DNA from: Bacteroidota bacterium
GTDB lineage: Bacteria > Bacteroidota > Bacteroidia > Chitinophagales > Chitinophagaceae
DNA length: 30,227 bases
Direction: 5' to 3'
Assembly: GCA_023423835.1 (NCBI GenBank)
Contig: JAFAEW010000020.1
Coordinates: forward strand, 1-30,227
Under the pieces are notes generated by a model. That model saw only the letters and a list, made by a program, of their open reading frames with translations, was not told where the DNA came from and did no database searches. Within the stretch, counting starts at the first letter, position 1, and every line of letters starts with the position of its first letter. This document shows positions 23,987-30,227 of the stretch, in pieces. The position numbers and the translations under genes are program-made.

Positions 23987-25285
23987 TTAGGACGGTTGGC
24001 CGGGACGGATAGAAATCTTTATCGTTTTCAACCTGTTTTTTTCGGTTTCAATCACCTGAAAATCGAAATCTCCCGATGTAATTACTTCATCGGGCAATGG
24101 AATCTTTCCCGCAATCTCGAGCACCAGTCCGGCGAGGGTATCGCTTTCTCCTTTTACTCCGTCGAAGGTTTCGATGGGAAGCTGCATAAACTTGCAAACG
24201 GTGCTGATGTTGGTGCTTCCCTGGAAAATGTAGTTGTAATCGTCGACCTTTTTGCTGTCTGTTTCATCTTCATCAAATTCATCCCGGATATCGCCGATCA
24301 CTTCTTCCAGAATATCTTCGAGGGTTACGATTCCGCTCGTTCCTCCAAATTCATCTACCACAATTGCAAAATGAATCCGTTTCAACTGAAATTCTTTCAA
24401 CAGGTCTTCTATCAGTTTATTTTCATGTACGAAATAGGCCGGCCGGATCAGTTTATGCCAGTCAAAATTGTCGTTCTCCCCAAGATAGGGCAGGAGGTCT
24501 TTCGAATGCAGCATTCCTGCAATTTCATCAAGGTCTTTCACATACACGGGCAGGCGGCTGTATTGCCAGCTTTTAATCAGATGAATCACTTGTTTGAAAG
24601 AGGCCGATCGTTCAATCCCGCTCACGTCGAGCCGGGTTTTCATAATTTGTTTTACCGTGATGTTGCTAAACTTCGCAATTCCTTTCAGAATATCCTTTTC
24701 CTTGGCGGTATTTTCGTCATCACCGGGATTTGAAATGTCGATTACATCATAGATCTCTTCCATTTTGTAAGCTCTTTCTTTCGAACCCGAAAACGACCTT
24801 TTGATCGCATCGGAATATTTCATCAGCCAGAATCCCGGACGTTTGAACAAATAAAAAACACCTTCCACCACTACGCCGAAATCTTTGGAAAACCGGATAT
24901 TATTCTGCCGGGCATACATCCTTGGGAGAAACTGGCAAAGTAAGATAAGGATGATGGAAATTACCACCGCTTTTATCACGATTTCCAGCCATCCTAATTC
25001 GTATTGTTCAAACTGAATAATGCCATCGAGGAGATTATTGGCCAGCACGATGATTACGATATTGAAAAGGTTGCTGGCAATAATAAGTGCGCCCATCAGC
25101 GGTTTTGCTTCTTCCAGAAGATCAACCACCCGCTTGTAGGCAGGCTGTTGTTTCGTCTTCAGAAGATTGATGTCCTTTTGGGAAAGCGTAAAAAAAGCAA
25201 CCTCCGCTCCCGCCACGATAAAGGAAAGGATGCTGAGCAAAATGAATAAAATAATAAAGACAGTCGTTGCTTGTGTATCAATCAT
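23987..25285 (-). CDS. gldE: Gliding motility-associated protein GldE (CNNM/CorC-like)
   Basis: This protein has 432 residues. The N-terminal CNNM/DUF21 domain (about 1-180) has several membrane segments, including SILSFIVAGAEVAFFTLSQ and MGALIIASNLFNIVIIVLAN. A CBS-pair region follows (about 205-325, with VDEFGGTSGIVTLEDILEE). The C-terminal CorC_HlyC domain (about 340-430) is involved in ion transport in relatives. GldE is thought to partner GldD; in flavobacteria extra GldE can suppress some gld mutants as I recall. It sits between ssb and gldD, the conserved Bacteroidota order. Confidence 0.9.
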   Translation of the reverse strand: MIDTQATTVFIILFILLSILSFIVAGAEVAFFTLSQKDINLLKTKQQPAYKRVVDLLEEAKPLMGALIIASNLFNIVIIVLANNLLDGIIQFEQYELGWLEIVIKAVVISIILILLCQFLPRMYARQNNIRFSKDFGVVVEGVFYLFKRPGFWLMKYSDAIKRSFSGSKERAYKMEEIYDVIDISNPGDDENTAKEKDILKGIAKFSNITVKQIMKTRLDVSGIERSASFKQVIHLIKSWQYSRLPVYVKDLDEIAGMLHSKDLLPYLGENDNFDWHKLIRPAYFVHENKLIEDLLKEFQLKRIHFAIVVDEFGGTSGIVTLEDILEEVIGDIRDEFDEDETDSKKVDDYNYIFQGSTNISTVCKFMQLPIETFDGVKGESDTLAGLVLEIAGKIPLPDEVITSGDFDFQVIETEKNRLKTIKISIRPGQPS

Positions 25286-25355
25286 GACCTGGTAGCCAAA
25301 TATTTGGAGTTATGCTCTTGCAGTATCCTTTTCAAAGTAAGTGAATAATTATGAT

Positions 25356-25784
25356 TTAGAACGATAAATCTTCGTCCGGATTGCCTTCCATCGGCAGATC
25401 CGAAGGATGAAAAGGTTCTGATGATGTGCCGGGGGCTGAAAGCGTATTATCGTTTCGTTTATCGAGCATAATCAGGTTATCGCCTACCACCTCGGTTGCA
25501 AATTTCTTATTGCCTTCCTTATCGTCCCAGCTTCGGGTTCTTAACCGGCCTTCCACGTAAATGAGGCTTGCCTTGTGCAGGTACTTCTGTGCCAGTTCTG
25601 CCAAACCTCTCCATAATACCACTGTGTGCCATTCGGTTTGAGAAATCAGTTTTCCCGTGCGGTCTTTATAAGTTTCGGTGGTGGCAAGCGGAAATTTAGC
25701 TACGGCGATATTTCCCTCGAGGTATTGTAGATCCGGATCCTTTCCTAAATTGCCTATCAGCATTACTCTGTTTACTCCTCTCAT
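25356..25784 (-). CDS. ssb: Single-stranded DNA-binding protein
   Basis: This 142-residue protein begins MRGVNRVMLIGNLGKDPD, the OB-fold start of bacterial SSB, followed by FPLATTETYKDR, QTEWHTVVLWRGLAELA and LIYVEGRLRTRSW. The C-terminal tail ends in an acidic tip (NPDEDLSF), the part that binds partner proteins in DNA replication and repair; the usual final Pro-Phe is Ser-Phe here. It binds ssDNA as a tetramer. It sits between mutY and gldE. No clean -7 element was found before it, so it may share the mutY transcript. Confidence 0.95.
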   Translation of the reverse strand: MRGVNRVMLIGNLGKDPDLQYLEGNIAVAKFPLATTETYKDRTGKLISQTEWHTVVLWRGLAELAQKYLHKASLIYVEGRLRTRSWDDKEGNKKFATEVVGDNLIMLDKRNDNTLSAPGTSSEPFHPSDLPMEGNPDEDLSF

Positions 25785-25874
25785 AATAACTTAATTTTAT
25801 ACGCGTATCTATATTATATCTCCATATCTGCTCTAAAATTATAAAAAAACTGTGAAATCCAAGAACATAAAAAG

Positions 25875-26957
25875 CTAAAAAGCAGCAGATTGTTGCAATT
25901 GTTTCAGGAATTGATTGATAAATCCGGGAAAGGCCATCGTGCCGATTTTTTCCCTTTCTACCCAGGTTCCTTTTACGAGTTCCGGCATCCTTGTGTCTGC
26001 CGGCAGATTGATGTGTATAAAATAACCTTCAATATGCTGATGGGTAAGCGTTTGCCTTTTGGCCCTTCGGATTGAATTTACCTGAAGGGATTCGGAAGGT
26101 ATCTGCCAGACCGTTTGTAGATGCAACGCAATCGATCCGCTGTTCCAACCGGGATCGGAGATGGTTTCATTAAGATAAAACTCGAATAATCCCTGCCAGA
26201 TATCCTTTCCTTCTCTTTTCCGCACAAAATAGCGGTTACCAGATTCGAGGATAAAATAAGTAAACCACCTCGATTTCCGCATGATCTTCTTCTCCTTTAC
26301 CGGCAAAGCGTTTACTTCTGCCCGTTCAAATGCGCGGCAGATCGTTTTGAGATCACAAGAATTGCAGTCCGGCGCAGGTTTGCAAATGGTGGCGCCAAAA
26401 TCCATTATCGCCTGGTTGAAGCGTCCGGGATTGGTTTTATCGAGCACCTCATCCGCGAGTTTGCGGAAATATTTTTTTCCTTCCGAAGTATCAACGGGTG
26501 TTTTGATGCCGAAGATCCGCGAAAGCACCCTCAACACATTTCCATCCACTACCGCATGCGGATGATTGAAACAAAAAGAGGCAATGGCAGCGGCGGTGTA
26601 ATCGCCAATACCCTTCAACTGCAAGATATCATGGTAAGTCTCCGGAAATTTTCCGTCGAGTTGCTCAGAAATATACCGAGCCGAATAGAGGAGGTTGCGG
26701 CAGCGGCTGTAATATCCCAGACCTTCCCAAAGTTTAAAAACGGATTCATCTGCGGCTGTCGCGAGTTTTTGAACGGTAGGATATTCGGCAATAAAACGAT
26801 TGTAATAATTCCATCCCTGCTCAACCCTTGTCTGTTGCAGTATTACTTCACTGATCCAGACTTTGTACGGATCTTTTTCATTTTTCCACGGCATGGCACG
26901 CACGTTCTTCTCTCTATCCCATTGCATCAATTTAGCGGTGAATGCCGTTTGTTTCAT
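25875..26957 (-). CDS. mutY: Adenine DNA glycosylase MutY
   Basis: MutY removes adenine opposite 8-oxoguanine. This 360-residue protein starts at the ATG 26957; seven codons of upstream frame overlap the promoter-like CATCTTTG. Catalytic E37 (SEVILQQT) and D138 (VVDGNVLRV) fall at the same numbers as in E. coli MutY. The helix-hairpin-helix LKGIGDYTAAAI is near 115-125. Four cluster cysteines follow at C192, C198, C201 and C207. The first spacing is five residues, one fewer than the usual C-x6-C-x2-C-x5-C (see findings). The C-terminal part (about 225-355) is the NUDIX-like 8-oxoG recognition domain. It diverges from the HU gene. Confidence 0.94.
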   Translation of the reverse strand: MKQTAFTAKLMQWDREKNVRAMPWKNEKDPYKVWISEVILQQTRVEQGWNYYNRFIAEYPTVQKLATAADESVFKLWEGLGYYSRCRNLLYSARYISEQLDGKFPETYHDILQLKGIGDYTAAAIASFCFNHPHAVVDGNVLRVLSRIFGIKTPVDTSEGKKYFRKLADEVLDKTNPGRFNQAIMDFGATICKPAPDCNSCDLKTICRAFERAEVNALPVKEKKIMRKSRWFTYFILESGNRYFVRKREGKDIWQGLFEFYLNETISDPGWNSGSIALHLQTVWQIPSESLQVNSIRRAKRQTLTHQHIEGYFIHINLPADTRMPELVKGTWVEREKIGTMAFPGFINQFLKQLQQSAAF

Positions 26958-27203
26958 AACGGCAAAGATGTAAAACAATTAAGTTTTTTAGGGGCAAACA
27001 ATATAAAAACACTGTTTATTCAGGTATACAAACATAAAATGCAGGAATTTTAAAAAAAATTTGGCTAAACACGAATTATAAAAAGAAAAATGCTTAGCTT
27101 CAAACCCTTAACGTATTGTCTGTGAATAAGTACCCTATTATGAATCATAATCATAATATTTGTGTTGCAACATTTCTAAACTTTTTAAAACAAAAGTGAT
27201 CAT

Positions 27204-27491
27204 ATGAGGAAATCTGATCTTATTAACAACATTTCCGAAAAGACCGGCATTCCTAAAGTCGACGTTCTCGTAACCGTTGAAACGCTCATCAAGGAAATAA
27301 AAGAAAACATCGCCCGGGGTGAAAACATTTACATCCGCGGGTTTGGAAGTTTCATTACTAAAAAACGAGCGGCCAAAATCGGCAGAAATATTAAAAAGAA
27401 TGTTGCGGTAAATATCCCGGAGCATTACGTTCCTGCCTTTAAACCTTCTAAAGAATTTGTGAATGAAGTAAAGCAAATGAATAATGATTGA
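27204..27491 (+). CDS. HU/IHF family DNA-binding protein
   Basis: The 95-residue protein starts MRKSDLINNISEKTGIP, then helix 2 (VDVLVTVETLIKEIKENI), and the DNA-binding arm region IYIRGFGSFITKKRAAKIGR. It ends AFKPSKEFVNEVKQM, the HU terminus. It bends and packages DNA as a dimer. The arm tip differs from E. coli HU (NIKKNVAVNIPEHYVPAF), which is common in Bacteroidota HU paralogues. The gene diverges from mutY; the 246 bases between them are AT-rich and no exact TAnnTTTG element was seen, although ATATTTG occurs near 27158. The conserved mutY/HU divergence supports the annotation of both. Confidence 0.92.
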   Translation: MRKSDLINNISEKTGIPKVDVLVTVETLIKEIKENIARGENIYIRGFGSFITKKRAAKIGRNIKKNVAVNIPEHYVPAFKPSKEFVNEVKQMNND

Positions 27492-27499
27492 TACATTTG
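27492..27499 (+). promoter_or_regulatory. -7-type promoter element for the TPR gene (TACATTTG)
   Basis: Exact TAnnTTTG, immediately after the HU stop codon and 18 bases before the TTG at 27518. It shows that the longer TTG start at 27488 is not used from this promoter. Confidence 0.6.
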
Positions 27500-27517
27500 C
27501 AGCTTAATGGCTCTGTT

Positions 27518-28360
27518 TTGAAAAAGCAACAATTAATTCTCGCATTTTCCGGTCTCGTTTTATTACTGTTTATCTATTTTTTTGGAAATACCATTCCTCC
27601 AAAAAATCCGGAGGCGCCGCAGGCTGCCGCCGCTTCTAAACCGGTAACTGCGGAAGAGGTGATTTCCTCAGCCAAAAAGGATCTTACGGCTTCACAGTCG
27701 GCTGCGCTGGCACAGTTGGAAAACAGTGTGGTGAGAGGCGATGTAAAAGATCAGCAAATCAGAATATTTGGTCAGCTTGCAAATTTCTGGAGAGACACGC
27801 TGCACCGTCAGGATTTATATGCCTATTACCTTGGAGAGCAGGCGAAGTTGGAAAATTCAGAAAAAAATCTCAATTTTGCGGGCCGTTTGTTATTGGCTAA
27901 TGTTTTGGCTGACAGGGACCCAAACCGTCAAACCTGGCTGGCAACGAACGCGAAAGAGCTGTTTGAAAGATCCCTTGAGATTGATCCTTCCAATGATTCG
28001 GCAAAAGTGAGCCTGGGAGCCTGTTATCTTTTTGGAAATATCTCCTCCACTCCGATGGAAGGTATTTTGAAGATAAAGGAAGTGGCAGAACGGGATCCGC
28101 ATAATATGTATGCCTGGATGATGTTGGGATTGGGCGACATAAAAAGCGGTCAGTACGATAAAGCTATAGAAAGACTTAACAATGTGGTTGTACATGAGCC
28201 ACAGAATCTTCAGGCTATATTCAATCTTGCTGAAACTTATGAACGGAAAGGGGATTATACCAATGCCATAAAATGGTACCGCGAAGCGCAGCAACTGATT
28301 GGCTTTCCGGAAGCAAAAATGGAGTTGGAAAAAAGAATTCAGGAGTTACAATCACATTAA
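27518..28360 (+). CDS. TPR-repeat protein with N-terminal membrane anchor
   Basis: With the TTG start at 27518 the product has 280 residues, beginning (M)KKQQLILAFSGLVLLLFIYFFG. This is a single membrane anchor followed by an Ala/Pro-rich linker (about 25-50). The rest is helical and contains tetratricopeptide units, clearest at about 148-265: AKELFERSLEIDPSNDSAKVSL, then DPHNMYAWMMLGLGDIKSGQYDKAI and PQNLQAIFNLAETYERKGDY. It probably scaffolds protein contacts at the periplasmic face. It sits between the HU gene and the small basic protein gene in a block conserved in Bacteroidota. The partner is unknown. Confidence 0.82.
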   Translation: MKKQQLILAFSGLVLLLFIYFFGNTIPPKNPEAPQAAAASKPVTAEEVISSAKKDLTASQSAALAQLENSVVRGDVKDQQIRIFGQLANFWRDTLHRQDLYAYYLGEQAKLENSEKNLNFAGRLLLANVLADRDPNRQTWLATNAKELFERSLEIDPSNDSAKVSLGACYLFGNISSTPMEGILKIKEVAERDPHNMYAWMMLGLGDIKSGQYDKAIERLNNVVVHEPQNLQAIFNLAETYERKGDYTNAIKWYREAQQLIGFPEAKMELEKRIQELQSH

Positions 28361-28383
28361 TTAACAATAAAAAATTACCAGGT

Positions 28384-28479
28384 ATGCCTTGTGGCAAGAA
28401 AAGAAAACGTCATAAAATCGCAACACACAAACGCAAAAAGAGATTAAGAAAAAACCGTCATAAGAAAAAGAATAAATAG
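28384..28479 (+). CDS. Small basic AURKAIP1/COX24-domain (bS22/mS38-like) ribosomal-type protein
   Basis: This is a 31-residue frame (MPCGKKRKRHKIATHKRKKR then LRKNRHKKKNK), short enough to be missed by gene finders. The pattern KRKRHKIATHKRKKRLRKNRHKKK matches the AURKAIP1/COX24 domain. That domain is known from the mitochondrial ribosomal protein mS38 and, as I recall, the tiny mycobacterial small-subunit protein bS22. It probably binds rRNA. It lies 23 bases behind the TPR gene and before RNase G, and is followed by a hairpin, so it appears to be the last gene of that transcript. The family call is good; ribosome binding is inferred. Confidence 0.85.
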   Translation: MPCGKKRKRHKIATHKRKKRLRKNRHKKKNK

Positions 28480-28491
28480 AATTCTTATATA

Positions 28492-28525
28492 TGAATGCCG
28501 GAAGTACTCCTATTTCCGGCATTCA
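28492..28525. terminator. 12-bp inverted repeat behind the bS22-like gene, probable terminator
   Basis: TGAATGCCGGAA (28492-28503) and TTCCGGCATTCA (28514-28525) are exact reverse complements around a 10-base loop, 12 bases after the stop codon of the small basic gene. No long T-run follows, so it may be a non-classical terminator or an mRNA-stabilising hairpin. The remaining bases up to RNase G (28526-28657) hold no other recognised signal. Confidence 0.6.
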
Positions 28526-28657
28526 AAATCATTACTGCCATTCATACCTTCAGCAACTTTACAATTAAATATGGCAGGCCTTTGAAGTTGGAATAATTTG
28601 CGGTAGAAGATTAGAGTAGTACAATTGTAGGACAACGTCCGATTAAAAGTTGCGTTT

Positions 28658-30205
28658 GTGAACAAAGAACTTATTATCAATTCAGCTCCAACGGGGGTTG
28701 AAATTGCTTTATTGGAGAATAAAAAGTTGGTTGAACTCCATCATGAAAAGATCGATGCGAGTTTTGCCGTGGGCGATCTATATCTCGGAAAAGTGAAAAA
28801 ACTGATTCCGGGACTGAATGCCGCCTTTGTGGATGTTGGCTTTGAAAAGGATGCCTTTCTTCACTATACCGACCTGAGTCCTTACATTAAATCTTTGCTG
28901 AAATTTACCCAGCAGAGCATGCAAAACCCTCCTTCGGCAAATGGCGATTTTTCGAAATTCACCATCGAGCCTGAAATCCTGAAGACCGGAAAAATAACCG
29001 ATGTTTTGTCTGGCAAGCCGCCTCTGATGGTTCAGATTCTGAAAGAACCGATTGCGGCAAAAGGTCCGAGATTGAGCTGCGAGATTTCCCTTCCCGGACG
29101 GTATGTTGTGATTACGCCCTTCAATGATATCGTTGCGGTTTCAAAAAAGATTCATTCCTCGGAAGAAAGGAAAAGGCTGCATAAAATCATCGAATCCATC
29201 AAAGTGAAAAACTTTGGCGTGATCGTGCGAACAGCGGCTGAAGGGAAAAAGGTGTCCGAACTTCAGGAAGACCTCAACAACCTCGTTGATTCGTGGAAAG
29301 AAATCCAAAAGAACCTCTATAATGCCAAGCCTCCGGTGAAGATCATGAGCGAGCAGGATAAGACAACGAGCATGCTGCGGGATTTGCTGAACGAAGACTT
29401 CAATAAGATCATTGTAAATGATAAAAATATTTACAACGACGCCCGTGCCTATATTCAGAAAATTGCACCCGATAAGCAGGAAATCGTCACCTTCAGTCAA
29501 AATGGTACACCCATCTTTGATCAGTATGGGGTAACGAAGCAGGTGAAATCTTCATTTGGCAAAACGGTTAACCTGCCGAGTGGCGCTTACCTCATTATCG
29601 AACATACCGAAGCGCTGCACGTGGTAGACGTTAACAGCGGCTACAAGAGCGTGAGCAACAACCAGGAAGAAAATGCCCTCGAAACAAATCTCGAAGCGGC
29701 AGAGGAGATTGCAAGGCAGCTCCGGCTGCGGGATATCGGCGGTATCATCGTGGTGGATTTTATCGATATGAAACTTCCGGAAAATAAAAAGAAGGTTCAG
29801 GAAGCACTCGAAAGGTTTATGCAGCCCGACCGGGCCAAACACGCGGTCTTGCCGATCTCAAAATTCGGATTGATGCAGATTACAAGGCAAAGAATGAAGC
29901 CTGAAATGCATATCAATACCTCTGAAATCTGCCCGAGTTGTAAAGGAACGGGAAAGGTTACTTCCACCTTATTGTTGCAGGATGAAATTGAGAACAGGCT
30001 CAACTACCTGATTACCCATTCGCATCGCAATCTTACCGTTTACGTACACCCGATTGTATATTCACATCTGACCAAAGGGTTACTTTCTATCGCAAGAAAA
30101 TGGCGTTGGAAATATAAAACGAAGATTGCGGTAAAGCCGAATTCGGATTATTATCTGACCGAATTTCACTTCTTCAATTCCAATAACGAAGAAATAAATA
30201 TTTGA
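28658..30205 (+). CDS. rng: Ribonuclease E/G family protein (RNase G)
   Basis: This 515-residue protein starts at GTG 28658 with MNKELIINSAPTGVEIALLE, the usual beginning in the phylum. An S1 RNA-binding domain follows (about 38-130, with GDLYLGKVKKLIPGLNAAFVDVG). The catalytic Asp pair is D324 (VVDVNSG) and D367 (VVDFIDM), 43 residues apart as in E. coli RNase E. The zinc-link Cys pair is C425 and C428 (CPSCKGTGK). It has no long C-terminal scaffold region, so it is RNase G-like rather than RNase E-like. It processes rRNA and mRNA 5' ends. It is the last gene in the window; only 22 bases follow. Confidence 0.93.
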   Translation: MNKELIINSAPTGVEIALLENKKLVELHHEKIDASFAVGDLYLGKVKKLIPGLNAAFVDVGFEKDAFLHYTDLSPYIKSLLKFTQQSMQNPPSANGDFSKFTIEPEILKTGKITDVLSGKPPLMVQILKEPIAAKGPRLSCEISLPGRYVVITPFNDIVAVSKKIHSSEERKRLHKIIESIKVKNFGVIVRTAAEGKKVSELQEDLNNLVDSWKEIQKNLYNAKPPVKIMSEQDKTTSMLRDLLNEDFNKIIVNDKNIYNDARAYIQKIAPDKQEIVTFSQNGTPIFDQYGVTKQVKSSFGKTVNLPSGAYLIIEHTEALHVVDVNSGYKSVSNNQEENALETNLEAAEEIARQLRLRDIGGIIVVDFIDMKLPENKKKVQEALERFMQPDRAKHAVLPISKFGLMQITRQRMKPEMHINTSEICPSCKGTGKVTSTLLLQDEIENRLNYLITHSHRNLTVYVHPIVYSHLTKGLLSIARKWRWKYKTKIAVKPNSDYYLTEFHFFNSNNEEINI

Positions 30206-30227
30206 TACCGGAGTTGCTTGTCAACGG

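Noticed and set aside
23978..24733. 251-codon plus-strand frame opposite gldE
   Set aside because: It is an antisense shadow of gldE; its residues mirror the gldE codons and match no family I know.
26556..27053. 165-codon plus-strand frame opposite the start of mutY
   Set aside because: It is antisense to mutY, whose catalytic residues and length are clear.

Overview
The window looks like a chromosomal segment from a member of the Bacteroidota, most likely a gliding-type lineage near Chitinophagales or Sphingobacteriia. The reasons are the gldD-gldE-ssb-mutY cluster, several families largely typical of the phylum (a DUF3109 protein, a DUF7033-type deacetylase, a GIN-domain lipoprotein), no obvious Shine-Dalgarno sequences, and a -7-type promoter element TAnnTTTG (or TTCG) in front of most genes that lack a co-transcribed upstream neighbour. 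The species cannot be named from the sequence alone. No rRNA, tRNA, transposase or CRISPR array was found.

Layout. Positions 1-2454 are accessory DNA: the 3' end of an RHS-repeat protein with an unrecognised C-terminal domain, two tightly packed small exported or membrane proteins of low G+C, and a scar carrying a 64-base copy of the RHS core. From 2456 to 10456 come mostly single housekeeping genes: rsgA, a small hypothetical, a gamma-carbonic-anhydrase-like protein diverging from a class III aminotransferase, an AI-2E family membrane protein, a SemiSWEET-type transporter, a DUF488 protein, a DnaQ-like exonuclease, a polyprenol-phosphate sugar transferase and an EamA transporter. From 10481 to 14119 the minus strand carries a hypothetical gene, a terminator, a lipoyl acyltransferase E2, a candidate structured RNA or leader (about 12643-12840) and cinA. 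Positions 14171-14815 are an array of ~104-base hairpin-forming tandem repeats. From 14862 come a PBP4-type DD-carboxypeptidase, a YbgC-like thioesterase, a GIN-domain lipoprotein, guaA with a periplasmic-binding-protein-like gene behind it, a second EamA transporter, a deacetylase-like protein and a DUF3109 protein.

The right end is a conserved Bacteroidota block. On the minus strand mutY, ssb, gldE and gldD are read in that order. Diverging from them on the plus strand are an HU-family protein, a TPR membrane protein, a 31-residue basic ribosomal-protein-like gene and RNase G. This links DNA repair, single-strand binding, nucleoid structure, gliding/type 9 secretion and RNA processing.

The best candidates for something new are the RHS C-terminal cassette with its scar (1-2454), the 6S-RNA-like structure between cinA and the E2 gene, and the 104-base repeat array. 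Most of the rest is ordinary chromosome. All family assignments are by recognition of motifs; no search was run.
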